Positions 45,503-53,622 of a stretch of 64,000 bases of DNA are shown piece by piece. The notes beneath the pieces were generated by a model that worked only from the letters and a program-made list of their open reading frames with translations, had not been told where the DNA came from and searched no databases. Location: assembly GCA_963837105.1 (NCBI GenBank), contig CAWIMG010000020.1:1-64000 (forward strand), read 5' to 3'. A program made the translations under genes and the position numbers. Origin of the DNA: UBA9676 sp963837105 (lineage in GTDB: Bacteria; Actinomycetota; Actinomycetes; Streptosporangiales; Streptosporangiaceae). Position 1 is the stretch's first letter, and each line of letters starts with the position of its first letter.

Positions 45503-47359
45503 ATGCCCATGGCTCTCCTAGCGGCTCCCCGCGCGGCTGCTATCGACCTCAATCAGCCGGGAACGTATCTGCACTGGTCGTTCATCGAAATCTCGCTCGC
45601 GAACCTGATGCTCATCGCGGTTATGGTGGTCATCTTCGCCCTCGCGCTGCTGCTCCCCTTCCCGCACGGGAAGAGCCTGCCGCCCGCCGCGGCCCCGGCC
45701 GAGAGCTACGCCGAGCCCGCACCGGCGGATCCCGAGGACGCGAAGATGTGGACCAACAAGGTCCGGCGGCTGGCCACCCGGCTGCTGCCACCGCAGAAGC
45801 TGCTGCCTGACCGGCAGCCCGCCTACGTCTCCTCCTGGGTGTACGTGTTCGGCGTGGCCAGCCTGGTGGCGCTGGGCCTGGCGATCATCTCCGGGTTCGC
45901 CATCGCGCTCGGCGGCACCGACTGGTGGCACACCAACCCGATCGGCCACTTCTTCAACAGCCTGCACCTGTGGAGTGTCGAGCTGTTCATGGCCTTCCTG
46001 GTCATCCACCTGTGGGGCAAGTTCTGGATGGCCGCCTGGCGCGGCCGCCGGGCGATGACCTGGATCACCGGTGTGGTCGCCTTCGTCGCCTCGGTCGTGG
46101 AATGCTTCACCGGCTACCTGTCGCAGTCGAACCTCGACTCGCAGTGGATCGCCACCAATGGCAAGGACGCGTTCAACGCGACCGGCATTGGGGCATTCTT
46201 CAACGTCCTGGACTTCGGCCAGATGCTGCTGTGGCATGTGGTCCTGCTGCCGGTCGTGCTGGTGGCGCTGGTCGGCGCGCACGTCCTGCTGGTCCGGGTG
46301 CGTGGCGTCAGCCACCCACTGCCCGCCAAGCGGGTCCGCTGGTCTGACCGGGCGGCGCGGAAGGCCGCGGCTGCGGCCGACGCCGGCCCCTGGCGCGGCC
46401 GGACCCGCCGGTACGACATCCTCAAGGAAGGCACGATCGCCGCGGCCATCTGCGCCGGCATCGCGCTGGTCCTGGCGGGCGTGCTCGGTTCCCCGGACGT
46501 GCCGCCGCTGTCGGTGCAGACCTGGGCCCGGGTCGACCCGATCGGGTTCGTCAACACCGCGTCCACCGAACTGGACGGCACCGGGCTGGCCGCCTCCTAC
46601 GGACCGCCCTACAACAGCGGCACCTCCGCCGTGCAGCAGGTCGGGCCGGTCAACTGGCAGAAGCTGGCCGGCATCACCCAGCCGGTCAACGGCGCCAAGG
46701 TGTTCGTGCTCAGCCCGCTGGCGATCGCGGCGAAGAACTCCCCGGCGCTGGCCTCCGCCCTGGCCACCTACCAGAACGCCACACCGGCCCAGCAGCAGAA
46801 GTGGGCCGCGGCCTACGACCAGGCGACCGCTCCCGGGGCGAAGAAGGTCCCGTTCAACAACGGCGCACTGAGCCTCCCGGCGGCCGGGCCGGTGCCGGCC
46901 TTGATGGCCGGCGAACTGGCGATGGCCAGGAGCGGGTCACTGGATGCCGACCTGCTGGCGCAGAACCAGTTCTACGGCACCAACTTCACCAAGCCGCTGC
47001 TGTTCATCGCCGACGGCGGCTACTACGCCCAGCAAGCGTCCAACATGCACCTGACCGGTGACCAGTGGGGTGTGATGAACGAGACCGGCAGCTACCCCGG
47101 CCAGCCCTGGCTGTGGCTGTACCAGATGTGGTACCACGTGGCACCGTTCAGCAACTCCGGCAGCGTGGATGTCTGGGCCATCTACCTGACCGGCCTGGCC
47201 ACCGTGCTGCTGCTGGCCATCCCGTTCATCCCGGGGCTGCGGGACATCCCACGGTTCATCCCGGTGCACCGGCTGATCTGGCGGACCAAGCAGGACAACG
47301 AGCAGCCCCCCACCAGTGACACCGAAACGGTGGGCACGGGGGCCAGCCGGGCGGGCTAA
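45503..47359 (+). CDS. orphan dihaem cytochrome b with large extracytoplasmic domain
   Basis: This 618-aa protein has a QcrB/b6-like N-terminal half with two haem-ligand pairs, H155/H169 and H245/H260 (spacing 14 and 15, as in b6f/QcrB). After a further helix (~335-352), there is a ~200-residue extracytoplasmic region of no recognised fold, then a final helix (~565-585) and a cytoplasmic tail. No Rieske protein, cytochrome c or other bc-complex gene is adjacent. AGGAG lies six bases before ATG 45503; an upstream ATG at 45482 is less likely. It is likely DevR-controlled. Its electron partner is unknown. Confidence 0.85.
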   Translation: MPMALLAAPRAAAIDLNQPGTYLHWSFIEISLANLMLIAVMVVIFALALLLPFPHGKSLPPAAAPAESYAEPAPADPEDAKMWTNKVRRLATRLLPPQKLLPDRQPAYVSSWVYVFGVASLVALGLAIISGFAIALGGTDWWHTNPIGHFFNSLHLWSVELFMAFLVIHLWGKFWMAAWRGRRAMTWITGVVAFVASVVECFTGYLSQSNLDSQWIATNGKDAFNATGIGAFFNVLDFGQMLLWHVVLLPVVLVALVGAHVLLVRVRGVSHPLPAKRVRWSDRAARKAAAAADAGPWRGRTRRYDILKEGTIAAAICAGIALVLAGVLGSPDVPPLSVQTWARVDPIGFVNTASTELDGTGLAASYGPPYNSGTSAVQQVGPVNWQKLAGITQPVNGAKVFVLSPLAIAAKNSPALASALATYQNATPAQQQKWAAAYDQATAPGAKKVPFNNGALSLPAAGPVPALMAGELAMARSGSLDADLLAQNQFYGTNFTKPLLFIADGGYYAQQASNMHLTGDQWGVMNETGSYPGQPWLWLYQMWYHVAPFSNSGSVDVWAIYLTGLATVLLLAIPFIPGLRDIPRFIPVHRLIWRTKQDNEQPPTSDTETVGTGASRAG

Positions 47360-47390
47360 CCGCCGCCCCGCGGGGCCTGCTGACCAAGGC

Positions 47391-47426
47391 GGGCGGCGGC
47401 CGGGATGTCACCTCCGGCCGCCGCCC
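47391..47426. terminator. bidirectional hairpin between cytochrome b and GH65
   Basis: Perfect 13-base arms (47391-47403 and 47414-47426) with a 10-base loop lie between two convergent genes. Confidence 0.8.
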
Positions 47427-47437
47427 GCTCCAGCTTG

Positions 47438-49814
47438 TCAGCCCGCCTGCCGGGAGTCTTCCGGTGCGGCCCGCCGCCCGGCGGCCGCCCGGCCATGCGG
47501 CTGGGTGGCCCGGGTGACCGGTGCCAGCGGCGGGATGGCCCGGGTCAGCGCCTGGCCCGGCGGCAGGGTGAGCATCTCCCCGTAATGGCCGATCTGGGCC
47601 GGCCCGCCCGCGGCGGCCGTATAGCTGGCCTCGGTCCCGGTGATCTCGGCCACGAGCAGGCAGTCCCGCACCCGGATCCGGAAGCTGAGCCTGGTCAGCG
47701 CGGGCGGCAGCCGCGGCGCGAAGTGGGGGGTGCCCCCCCTCATCCGCAGCCCGCCGAAACCGGCCGTGAGCACTGTCCACACGCTGGCGAGCGCCGCCAT
47801 ATGCAGCCCGTCACTGGCGTTGTGCTCCAGGTCGGCCAGGTCCATCTGGGCGGCCTCGCGCAGGTAGTCAAACGCCAGGTCGAGCTGGCCGACCTCGGCT
47901 GCCATCACGGCCTGGCTGCCCGCCGACAGGGATGAGTCGCGCACGGTGATGCGCTCGTAGTAGCCGAAGTTCCTGGCCTTCTGCTCCGCGGTGAAGGCGT
48001 CCGGCCGCAAGATCATGGCCAGCACCAGGTCCGCCTGCTTGACCACCTGCTTGCGGTACAGGTCGAAGTAGGGGTAATGCCGGAACAGCGGATACCGGGT
48101 CCGGGGGGTGCCGGCGAAGTCCCACACCTGGTGCCGGGTGAAGCCCTCGGCTTGCGGATGCACCCCGAGGTCGGAGTCGTAGGGCAGGTACATGGCCGCG
48201 GCCGCGGCCCGCCAGGCCGCGGTTTCCTCCGGATCCACCGACAGCTGGGCCGCCCGCTCCGGGTACCGGCCGGCCGCCTCCGCGGCCGCCTGCAGGTTCT
48301 GCTGCGCCATCAGGTTCGTGTAGACGTTGTTGTCGGACAGCGCGCTGTACTCGTCCGGGCCCGTGACCCCGTCGATGCGGAACTGGCCGCGGGCATCGAA
48401 GTGCCCCAGCGACCGCCACAGCCGGGCCGTCTGCACCAGCAGGTCGAGGCCGGGGCCGGCCTCGAACCCGCGGTCACCGGTGACGTCGGTGTAACGGATC
48501 ACGGCGTCGGCGATGTCGGCGTTGATGTGGAAGGCGGCCGTCCCGGCCGGCCAGTATCCCGAGCATTCCTCGCCGTTGATGGTCCGCCACGGGAAGGCCG
48601 CCCCCTGCTGGCCCAGCTGGTGCGCCCGGGCCACCGCCCGGGGCAGGGTGCTGTGCCGCCAGCGCAGCGCGGCCGCCGCGGCGTCGGGGGCGAGGTAGCT
48701 GAGCACGGGCAGCACGAAGGTCTCCGCATCCCAGAAGGCATGCCCGTCATAGCCCGGCCCGGTCAGGCCCTTGGCCGGGATGGCCTGGCCCTCCGCGCGG
48801 GCGGCGGCCTGCAGCACGTGGAACAGGCCGAACCGGACCGCCTGCTGCACCGCGATGTCGCCGTCCACCTCGGTGTCGGCGTGGTCCCAGAAGCTGTCCA
48901 GGTAGGACCGCTGCTCGGCCAGCAGGCCGTCCCAGCCGGCCCCGACGGCCGCGCTCAGGGCCGCGTCCACCTGGTCGCGCACCGCCGACCGCGAGCGGGT
49001 AGCCGACCAGCCGAAGGCGACGAACTTGACCAGCCGCAGCTGCTGGCCCGGCTCCAGCCGGGCGGTGACGGTCAGCCTGGCCAGATTCCGGCCAGCTCTC
49101 CGCCTGCAGGTGGCACTCCCCCGCGCAGTCGGCAAGGTTGTGCATGCCGGCCGCCACCCGCAGGCCGCTGCGGCGGGTGTGATGCACCAGCAGCGCCCCT
49201 TCCCCCTGTGCCACATGCTCCTCGGCCACCAGCGCACCCTGGAGCAGCCCCGGGCCCCGGGGATCGGTCACCCCGGCCGGCATCTGCTCGTTGGCCACCA
49301 GTTCGGACTGCACGACCACCTGGGCCGGCCCGCCCACCGGTTCCACCTGGTAGCAGATGGCGGCGACGGCGCGCTGGGTCAGCGAGACCAGCCGGACCGA
49401 GCTGACCCGGACGGCCCGGCCGGCCGGCGACACCCACTCCAGCTGGCGCCGCAGCACGCCGGCCCGGAAGTCGAGCACCCGCTCATGCGAGGTCAGTTCC
49501 CCGTACCGGACGTCGAACGGCTCGTCGTCCACCAGCAGCCGGACCAGCTTGCCGTGCGGGACGTCGGCGACCGTCTGCCCCGACTCGGGGAATCCGAACC
49601 CAGCCTCCGCGTACGGCAGCGGGTGGCCCTCGTAGAAGCCGTTGAGGTAGGAGCCGGGCAGCCCGTACGGCTCTCCCTCATCCAGGTTGCCCCGCCAGCC
49701 GATATGCCCGTTGGAGAGGGCGAACAGCGATTCGGTCTGGGCTAGCAGGCCGAAGTTGAGGCTGATTTCCCGGAGTTGCCACGGCTCGGCCGGAAACGCC
49801 TGGTGGCCGATCAT
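47438..49814 (-). CDS. glycoside hydrolase/phosphorylase family 65 (frameshifted)
   Basis: GH65 enzymes usually phosphorolyse trehalose, maltose or kojibiose to beta-glucose-1-phosphate plus glucose. The N-terminal domain (WQLREISLNFGLLAQTESLFALSNGHIGWRGN) reads from ATG 49814. The catalytic (alpha/alpha)6 barrel (GYDGHAFWDAETFVLPVL, DGVTGPDEYS with the acid Glu, NNVYTNLMA) reads in another frame from about 49086. Dropping one A there gives ESWPDLARLTVTARL and a ~791-aa protein. The start overlaps the HAD stop (ATGA). The GH65/beta-PGM pair parallels Rv3401/Rv3400 of M. tuberculosis. Confidence 0.9.
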
Positions 49815-50554
49815 GGCCCAGGCAGCAGGTCAGCAAGATCGGTGATCACGATGTCCGCTCCCTCCCGCCGCAGCGCCTCTCGCTGGCCCACCCGGTCCAC
49901 CCCGACCACGCAGCCGAAGCCTCCCGCCCGGCCAGCCGCCACCCCGGCCAGGGCATCCTCGAAGACCGCGGCCGTGGCCGGCCGGGCACCCAGGCAGCGG
50001 GCAGCCGCCAGATAGCTGTCGGGGGCAGGCTTGCCCCGCAGCCGCTGGCGCTCGGCGGCGACCCCGTCCAGCACCACGTCGAACAGGTCCCCGATCCCGG
50101 CTGCCGCCAGCACATCGCGGCAATTCGTGCTGGCGGACACCACCGCGCGGGCCAGCCCCGCGTCGCGGGCCGCCCGCACGTACCGCACCGAGCCGGGATA
50201 GGCATCTACCCCGCGCTCGGCCATCTCGCGCAGCACGATGGCATTCTTGGTGTTGCCCAGCCCCCGCACTGTCTCGTCGGCCGCGGTGTCGGTAGTGCCG
50301 CCCTCCGGCAGCACGATCCCCCGGGAGCACAGGAACGCCCGGGTGCCATCAGCCCGTGGCCGGCCATCGACGAAGTCGTCATAGTCGGCGGGCAGCTGGA
50401 AGGGCAGGAACGGTTCCCCGGTCCGCTCCGACCGGCGGCGCAGGAAGTCATCGAACATTTCCTTCCACGCGGCGGCGTGCAGCCGCGCGGTCTGGGCCAG
50501 CACGCCATCCAGATCGAACAGGCAGGCCGCCACCGGGTCCGGAAGTCCCAGCAC
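49811..50554 (-). CDS. HAD family beta-phosphoglucomutase-like enzyme
   Basis: The 247-aa HAD phosphotransferase has the nucleophile motif FDLDGV (D14, D16), VVSASTNC, the Lys in RLRGKPAPDSYL and AAVFEDALAGVAAG. Beta-phosphoglucomutase turns the beta-Glc-1-P made by GH65 into Glc-6-P, which explains the coupled ATGA pair. Together they would feed storage disaccharide into central metabolism, saving an ATP per glucose. Confidence 0.88.
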   Translation of the reverse strand: MLGLPDPVAACLFDLDGVLAQTARLHAAAWKEMFDDFLRRRSERTGEPFLPFQLPADYDDFVDGRPRADGTRAFLCSRGIVLPEGGTTDTAADETVRGLGNTKNAIVLREMAERGVDAYPGSVRYVRAARDAGLARAVVSASTNCRDVLAAAGIGDLFDVVLDGVAAERQRLRGKPAPDSYLAAARCLGARPATAAVFEDALAGVAAGRAGGFGCVVGVDRVGQREALRREGADIVITDLADLLPGP

Positions 50555-50597
50555 ACACCTACCTTACGGGCGGCCGGCTCGCCGGCGCCTGGAACGC

Positions 50598-50627
50598 CGA
50601 TCCCCCCGCCGGCCGGCGGGGGGATCG
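50598..50627 (-). terminator. 30-bp perfect palindrome after hsp20
   Basis: Arms 50598-50612 and 50613-50627 are perfectly complementary, 24 bp past the hsp20 stop. It probably ends hsp20 transcription before the HAD-GH65 unit. GGGACC at 50627 just beside it is only a half DevR site. Confidence 0.75.
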
Positions 50628-50650
50628 GGACCCGGTTCGAGCGGTATCGA

Positions 50651-51091
50651 TCAGGTCGGCTTGATGTGCTGCCGTGTCCGCACGGGGATCCGCTTGTGCG
50701 TGGCCCCGGCCACCTGGTCGTGCAGGCTGACGGCCACTTCCAGCACGCCTGCGTCATAGCTGGCCTGGATGTGGTCCTCGTCGGCGCCAGCCGGCAGCTT
50801 GACGCTGCGGGTGAAGACGCCGTACCGGAACTCTGACCGGTACTTGGTCTGAGTCTCCTCCTGCCTGTGCGCGCGGATCGTGAGAACGCCGTTCGAGACG
50901 GTCAGCTCCAGATCCTTCTCCGGGTCGATGCCCGGCAGTTCGGCCCGCAGCACATAACGGCCGTCCTTGATGAAGTCCTCCATCCGCATGGGGTTGTCCC
51001 CCACCGGGCGGAACACCCCCCAGGGCGCGTCAAACCAGTCAAGGATGTCCACGAACGGACCCTGACGCTCCCGCTGCATGAGCGTGCTCAT
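50651..51091 (-). CDS. Hsp20/alpha-crystallin small heat-shock protein
   Basis: The 146-aa protein has an alpha-crystallin domain (~35-135: IKDGRYVLRAELPGIDPEKDLELTVSNGVLTIRA, YGVFTRSVKLPAGAD, GVLEVAVSL). It is a holdase that protects proteins during stress. The N-terminal MSTLMQRERQGPFVDILDWFDAPWG resembles HspX (Acr), the most strongly DosR-induced protein in mycobacteria. A DevR-like box lies 89 bp upstream at 51180. Confidence 0.93.
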   Translation of the reverse strand: MSTLMQRERQGPFVDILDWFDAPWGVFRPVGDNPMRMEDFIKDGRYVLRAELPGIDPEKDLELTVSNGVLTIRAHRQEETQTKYRSEFRYGVFTRSVKLPAGADEDHIQASYDAGVLEVAVSLHDQVAGATHKRIPVRTRQHIKPT

Positions 51092-51179
51092 CGATCACAC
51101 CTCCTCTCCGCTCGTCCTTCCATCTCCATCGCACCGCCGCCGCCCGTACCGCCCCAGGGGGCGAAGGTCATGACTGGCC

Positions 51180-51193
51180 GGGACCTTAGCCCG
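51180..51193. promoter_or_regulatory. DevR-box-like site upstream of hsp20
   Basis: GGGACCTTAGCCCG on the plus strand (CGGGCTAAGGTCCC toward hsp20) matches about 9 of the 12 defined core positions. Confidence 0.5.
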
Positions 51194-51480
51194 GCGACGG
51201 TCCAGCAGAGCGGCGCAGGTGGCCGGCCCGGCGGCCGGCCGGGCCGGCGGCACATCGCGGGAGGGATCAGGCAGGCTGGCGAGGGGGACCATCCGGCTCT
51301 CGCGGATCCCACGTGCGCGGTGCGCGGCTCCCCTGCCGTTACCCCGCGCCTGGTTCACGGTCCCCCCCGCCACCTTCAGCACAGCACCGCCGCCGTGGCC
51401 GGCGAAGTGCCTAACGTCGCGGGGCGGCAGGACCTTCGGCCCAGCAGCGGCCGGGACCAGTGCCCGATAGCCCGTTCCTC

Positions 51481-51494
51481 GGGACTTTCGTCCC
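51481..51494. promoter_or_regulatory. DevR-box-like site upstream of the 51525 gene
   Basis: GGGACTTTCGTCCC matches 11 of 12 defined positions of GGGACT-WW-AGTCCC and lies 44 bp before the GTG start, the distance expected if the transcript is leaderless or nearly so. Confidence 0.65.
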
Positions 51495-51524
51495 TGGTGA
51501 TGGCAGGCCGGGACCTGGCTCACT

Positions 51525-52052
51525 GTGGCCATGTTTGTCTGGCATGAGCAGCCGCTGGCCCTCGACTTCCCCACCGCGAAGGAGAAGTTCGAGCTGCTTG
51601 TGCATGGTGGGTGGCTGGATGGCGTGTCTCAGGAGGCCTACTCGGAGGGGATTTCCGGGCTGCTCAGAGTTGGCCCGTTCGGCCGGGTGCCGGGCCTGTC
51701 CAAGCGGGTCAGGCTGCAGTTGCTGGAGCCGGTGCCGCATGATGGCGAGGTCGTGCTGCCCATCCGCTGGGAAGCGACCGGGGCCATGACCCGGCTGTTC
51801 CCGGTCCTGGACGCGAACCTGGCGCTGGCCAGCGGCCCGGGGGGCACGGCTGTGCTGCGGCTGGCGGGCAGTTACCGGCCGCCGCTGGATGGGGTGGGGG
51901 CGGAACTCGATCAGTTCGCGCTGCACCGGGTGGCCGATGCCACCATCAGGTCATTGCTCAGGCGCATCGCCGGCACCCTGGACGAAACGCCCGCGGCAGA
52001 AGACGCCGCGGCCCAGACAGCAGAGAACTTGGACCCGGAGGTCCAGGACTAA
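51525..52052 (+). CDS. unknown soluble protein, possibly SRPBCC-like
   Basis: I do not recognise a named family for this 175-aa protein. The pattern of alternating strands (PLALDFPTAKEKFELLVHGGWL, VRLQLLEPVPHDGEVVLPIRWEATG, AVLRLAGSYRPP) and a C-terminal helix (DATIRSLLRRIAGTL) would suit a START/SRPBCC helix-grip fold. There is no signal or membrane segment. The start is GTG 51525, or ATG 51531, with no ribosome binding site. A close DevR-like box suggests stress-induced expression. Confidence 0.65.
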   Translation: MAMFVWHEQPLALDFPTAKEKFELLVHGGWLDGVSQEAYSEGISGLLRVGPFGRVPGLSKRVRLQLLEPVPHDGEVVLPIRWEATGAMTRLFPVLDANLALASGPGGTAVLRLAGSYRPPLDGVGAELDQFALHRVADATIRSLLRRIAGTLDETPAAEDAAAQTAENLDPEVQD

Positions 52053-52123
52053 CGGCCCTGCCTGGCCACGCCCCGGCTCGGTCATCCTTGGGCGAAACTC
52101 TTGAGCACTGGCAGGTGAGGGCC

Positions 52124-53143
52124 ATGACCGAGGTCGCGAAGCCGGCGCAGACCACCCCACCCCGGCCAGCCACCCCCATCCCCGTCGGCCAGCTGGAGTG
52201 GCTGCTGGCGACCGCCTCCCGGGCGCCGTCGATCCACAACACCCAGCCGTGGCGGTTCCGGGTCGGCGAGGACGTGATCGAGTTGCACGCCGATCCGGAC
52301 AGCCGGCTCCGCACGGACCGGGGCGGCCGGGAGATGCTGATCAGCTGTGGTGCGGCCCTGTTCGGCCTCCGGCTGGCGGTGCGCGGGCTGGGCTATCTGC
52401 CGGAGGTGGACCAGGTTCCCGACCAGGCCCACCCCAACCTGGTCGCCCGGGTCACGCTGGGCCAGGCGGTGGCCGTGACCGACCGGGAGAAGCGGCTGCT
52501 CGCCGCGGTACCGCACCGGCACACCCACCGTGGCGCCTTCGATGACGGTGAGCTGCCGGCCGGGCTGCTGCCCGGGCTGCAGCATGACGCCCTTACCGAG
52601 GGCGCCGCGCTCGCCGTCGTCGGTGGCCCCGCCGACTACCCGAAGCTGGCTGCCCTGGTGGCCGACGCGGCACGGGTCCAGGCACTGAACCCGATCGTGC
52701 GGGAGGAGGTCCTGCGCTGGAGCCGGGTGGCCGGCAGCCGGGCCCGGGACGGGGTACCCGCGCTCGCCTTCCCGCAGGCAGCGGAGACCGGCCCAGGCCG
52801 GCTCACGCCGCGTGACTTCGACCTCGGCCGCCATGTCGGGCGGCTGCCCGCACCCGGCCCGGCCGGGCCGCCGCCCGCGGCCACCGCCGTGCTGCTCACC
52901 CATGGTGACAGCCGGGCCGACTGGCTGCAGGCCGGGCAGGCGCTGTACCGGCTGCTGATCCACGCGGCCACCGCCTGGGTCTTCGCCAGCCTGCATTCGC
53001 AGGCGCTGGAGGTCCCGCTGATGCGGGAGCTGATCCAGACCCGGCTGGCACTGCCGGGCTATCCGCAGATGCTGCTCCAGTTCGGCCGGTCGAGCACGAG
53101 CCTGGCGACCGCCCGCCGCTCGGTTCCCGATTCCCTTATCTAG
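52124..53143 (+). CDS. Acg family nitroreductase-like FMN-binding protein
   Basis: The 339-aa protein has the family signature APSIHNTQPWRFRVG near residue 35 and the second-domain region WLQAGQALYRLLIHAATAWVFASLHSQALEVP. It belongs to the group of mycobacterial Acg/Rv2032 and Rv3131, DosR-regulon proteins thought to sequester flavin rather than act as classical nitroreductases. ATG 52124 has GAGG upstream. A terminator follows directly. Confidence 0.88.
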   Translation: MTEVAKPAQTTPPRPATPIPVGQLEWLLATASRAPSIHNTQPWRFRVGEDVIELHADPDSRLRTDRGGREMLISCGAALFGLRLAVRGLGYLPEVDQVPDQAHPNLVARVTLGQAVAVTDREKRLLAAVPHRHTHRGAFDDGELPAGLLPGLQHDALTEGAALAVVGGPADYPKLAALVADAARVQALNPIVREEVLRWSRVAGSRARDGVPALAFPQAAETGPGRLTPRDFDLGRHVGRLPAPGPAGPPPAATAVLLTHGDSRADWLQAGQALYRLLIHAATAWVFASLHSQALEVPLMRELIQTRLALPGYPQMLLQFGRSSTSLATARRSVPDSLI

Positions 53144-53144
53144 C

Positions 53145-53183
53145 AGCGGAAACCCGGCGGCGGATGGCCGCCGGGTTTCCGCT
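53145..53183 (+). terminator. strong hairpin after the Acg-type gene
   Basis: Perfect 17-base arms (53145-53161, 53167-53183) with a five-base loop begin 2 bp past the stop codon. Confidence 0.88.
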
Positions 53184-53397
53184 AGGCCGAACGTCCCGCT
53201 GATCCGGGCCGGATCGCCCTGCCCGCCGGTGGGTGCGGCCACCGACACTGAAGGCACGAGGGCCCGCAGGAGGTGGGAAAGCAGATGGCAGCCAGAACGT
53301 CCCCGGCGGGCGACAATGTGAGCGTGGCCACCCACGCGCCATGGCCGGCCGTGTCTGTGCCGGGCGGCCGGTCCTGGCGGACTGGGGGGTGACTGTC

Positions 53398-53622
53398 ATG
53401 CGAGCTCATGTCGGTGACCGGCTGGTGCTGGGAGACGACCGGATCGGGGTGGTGATCGGGGTGCCATCGGACGACGGCAGGCCGCCTTATATCGTCAAGT
53501 GGCTGAAGGACGGCCACATCGCCATGGTGACGCCCGACCAGTACTCCCGGCTCGTGCCGGGGCCGTGGCTGGCCAGCAGCAACGGGAAACTGGGAGGCAC
53601 GCCGCCCGGAGGCCGGGAGTGA
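53398..53622 (+). CDS. DUF1918 domain protein
   Basis: The 74-aa protein contains MRAHVGDRLVLGDDRIGVVIGV and PPYIVKWLKDGHIAMVTPDQYSRLV, the DUF1918 signature (a small SH3-like barrel). The function is unknown; the family is frequent in actinobacterial stress clusters. Its stop overlaps the GTG of the next gene (GTGA), so the two are coupled. A weak DevR-like sequence, GGGCGGCCGGTCCT, lies at 53362. Confidence 0.85.
   Translation: MRAHVGDRLVLGDDRIGVVIGVPSDDGRPPYIVKWLKDGHIAMVTPDQYSRLVPGPWLASSNGKLGGTPPGGRE

Larger units (their letters stand above)
51092..51524. other. 433-bp divergent intergenic region hsp20 / 51525 gene
   Basis: No credible gene is seen. The region carries a DevR-like box near each flanking gene (51180 and 51481) and GC-rich inverted repeats around 51218-51250. 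The middle ~200 bp are unexplained and could hold a small RNA, but nothing specific shows this. Confidence 0.7.
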
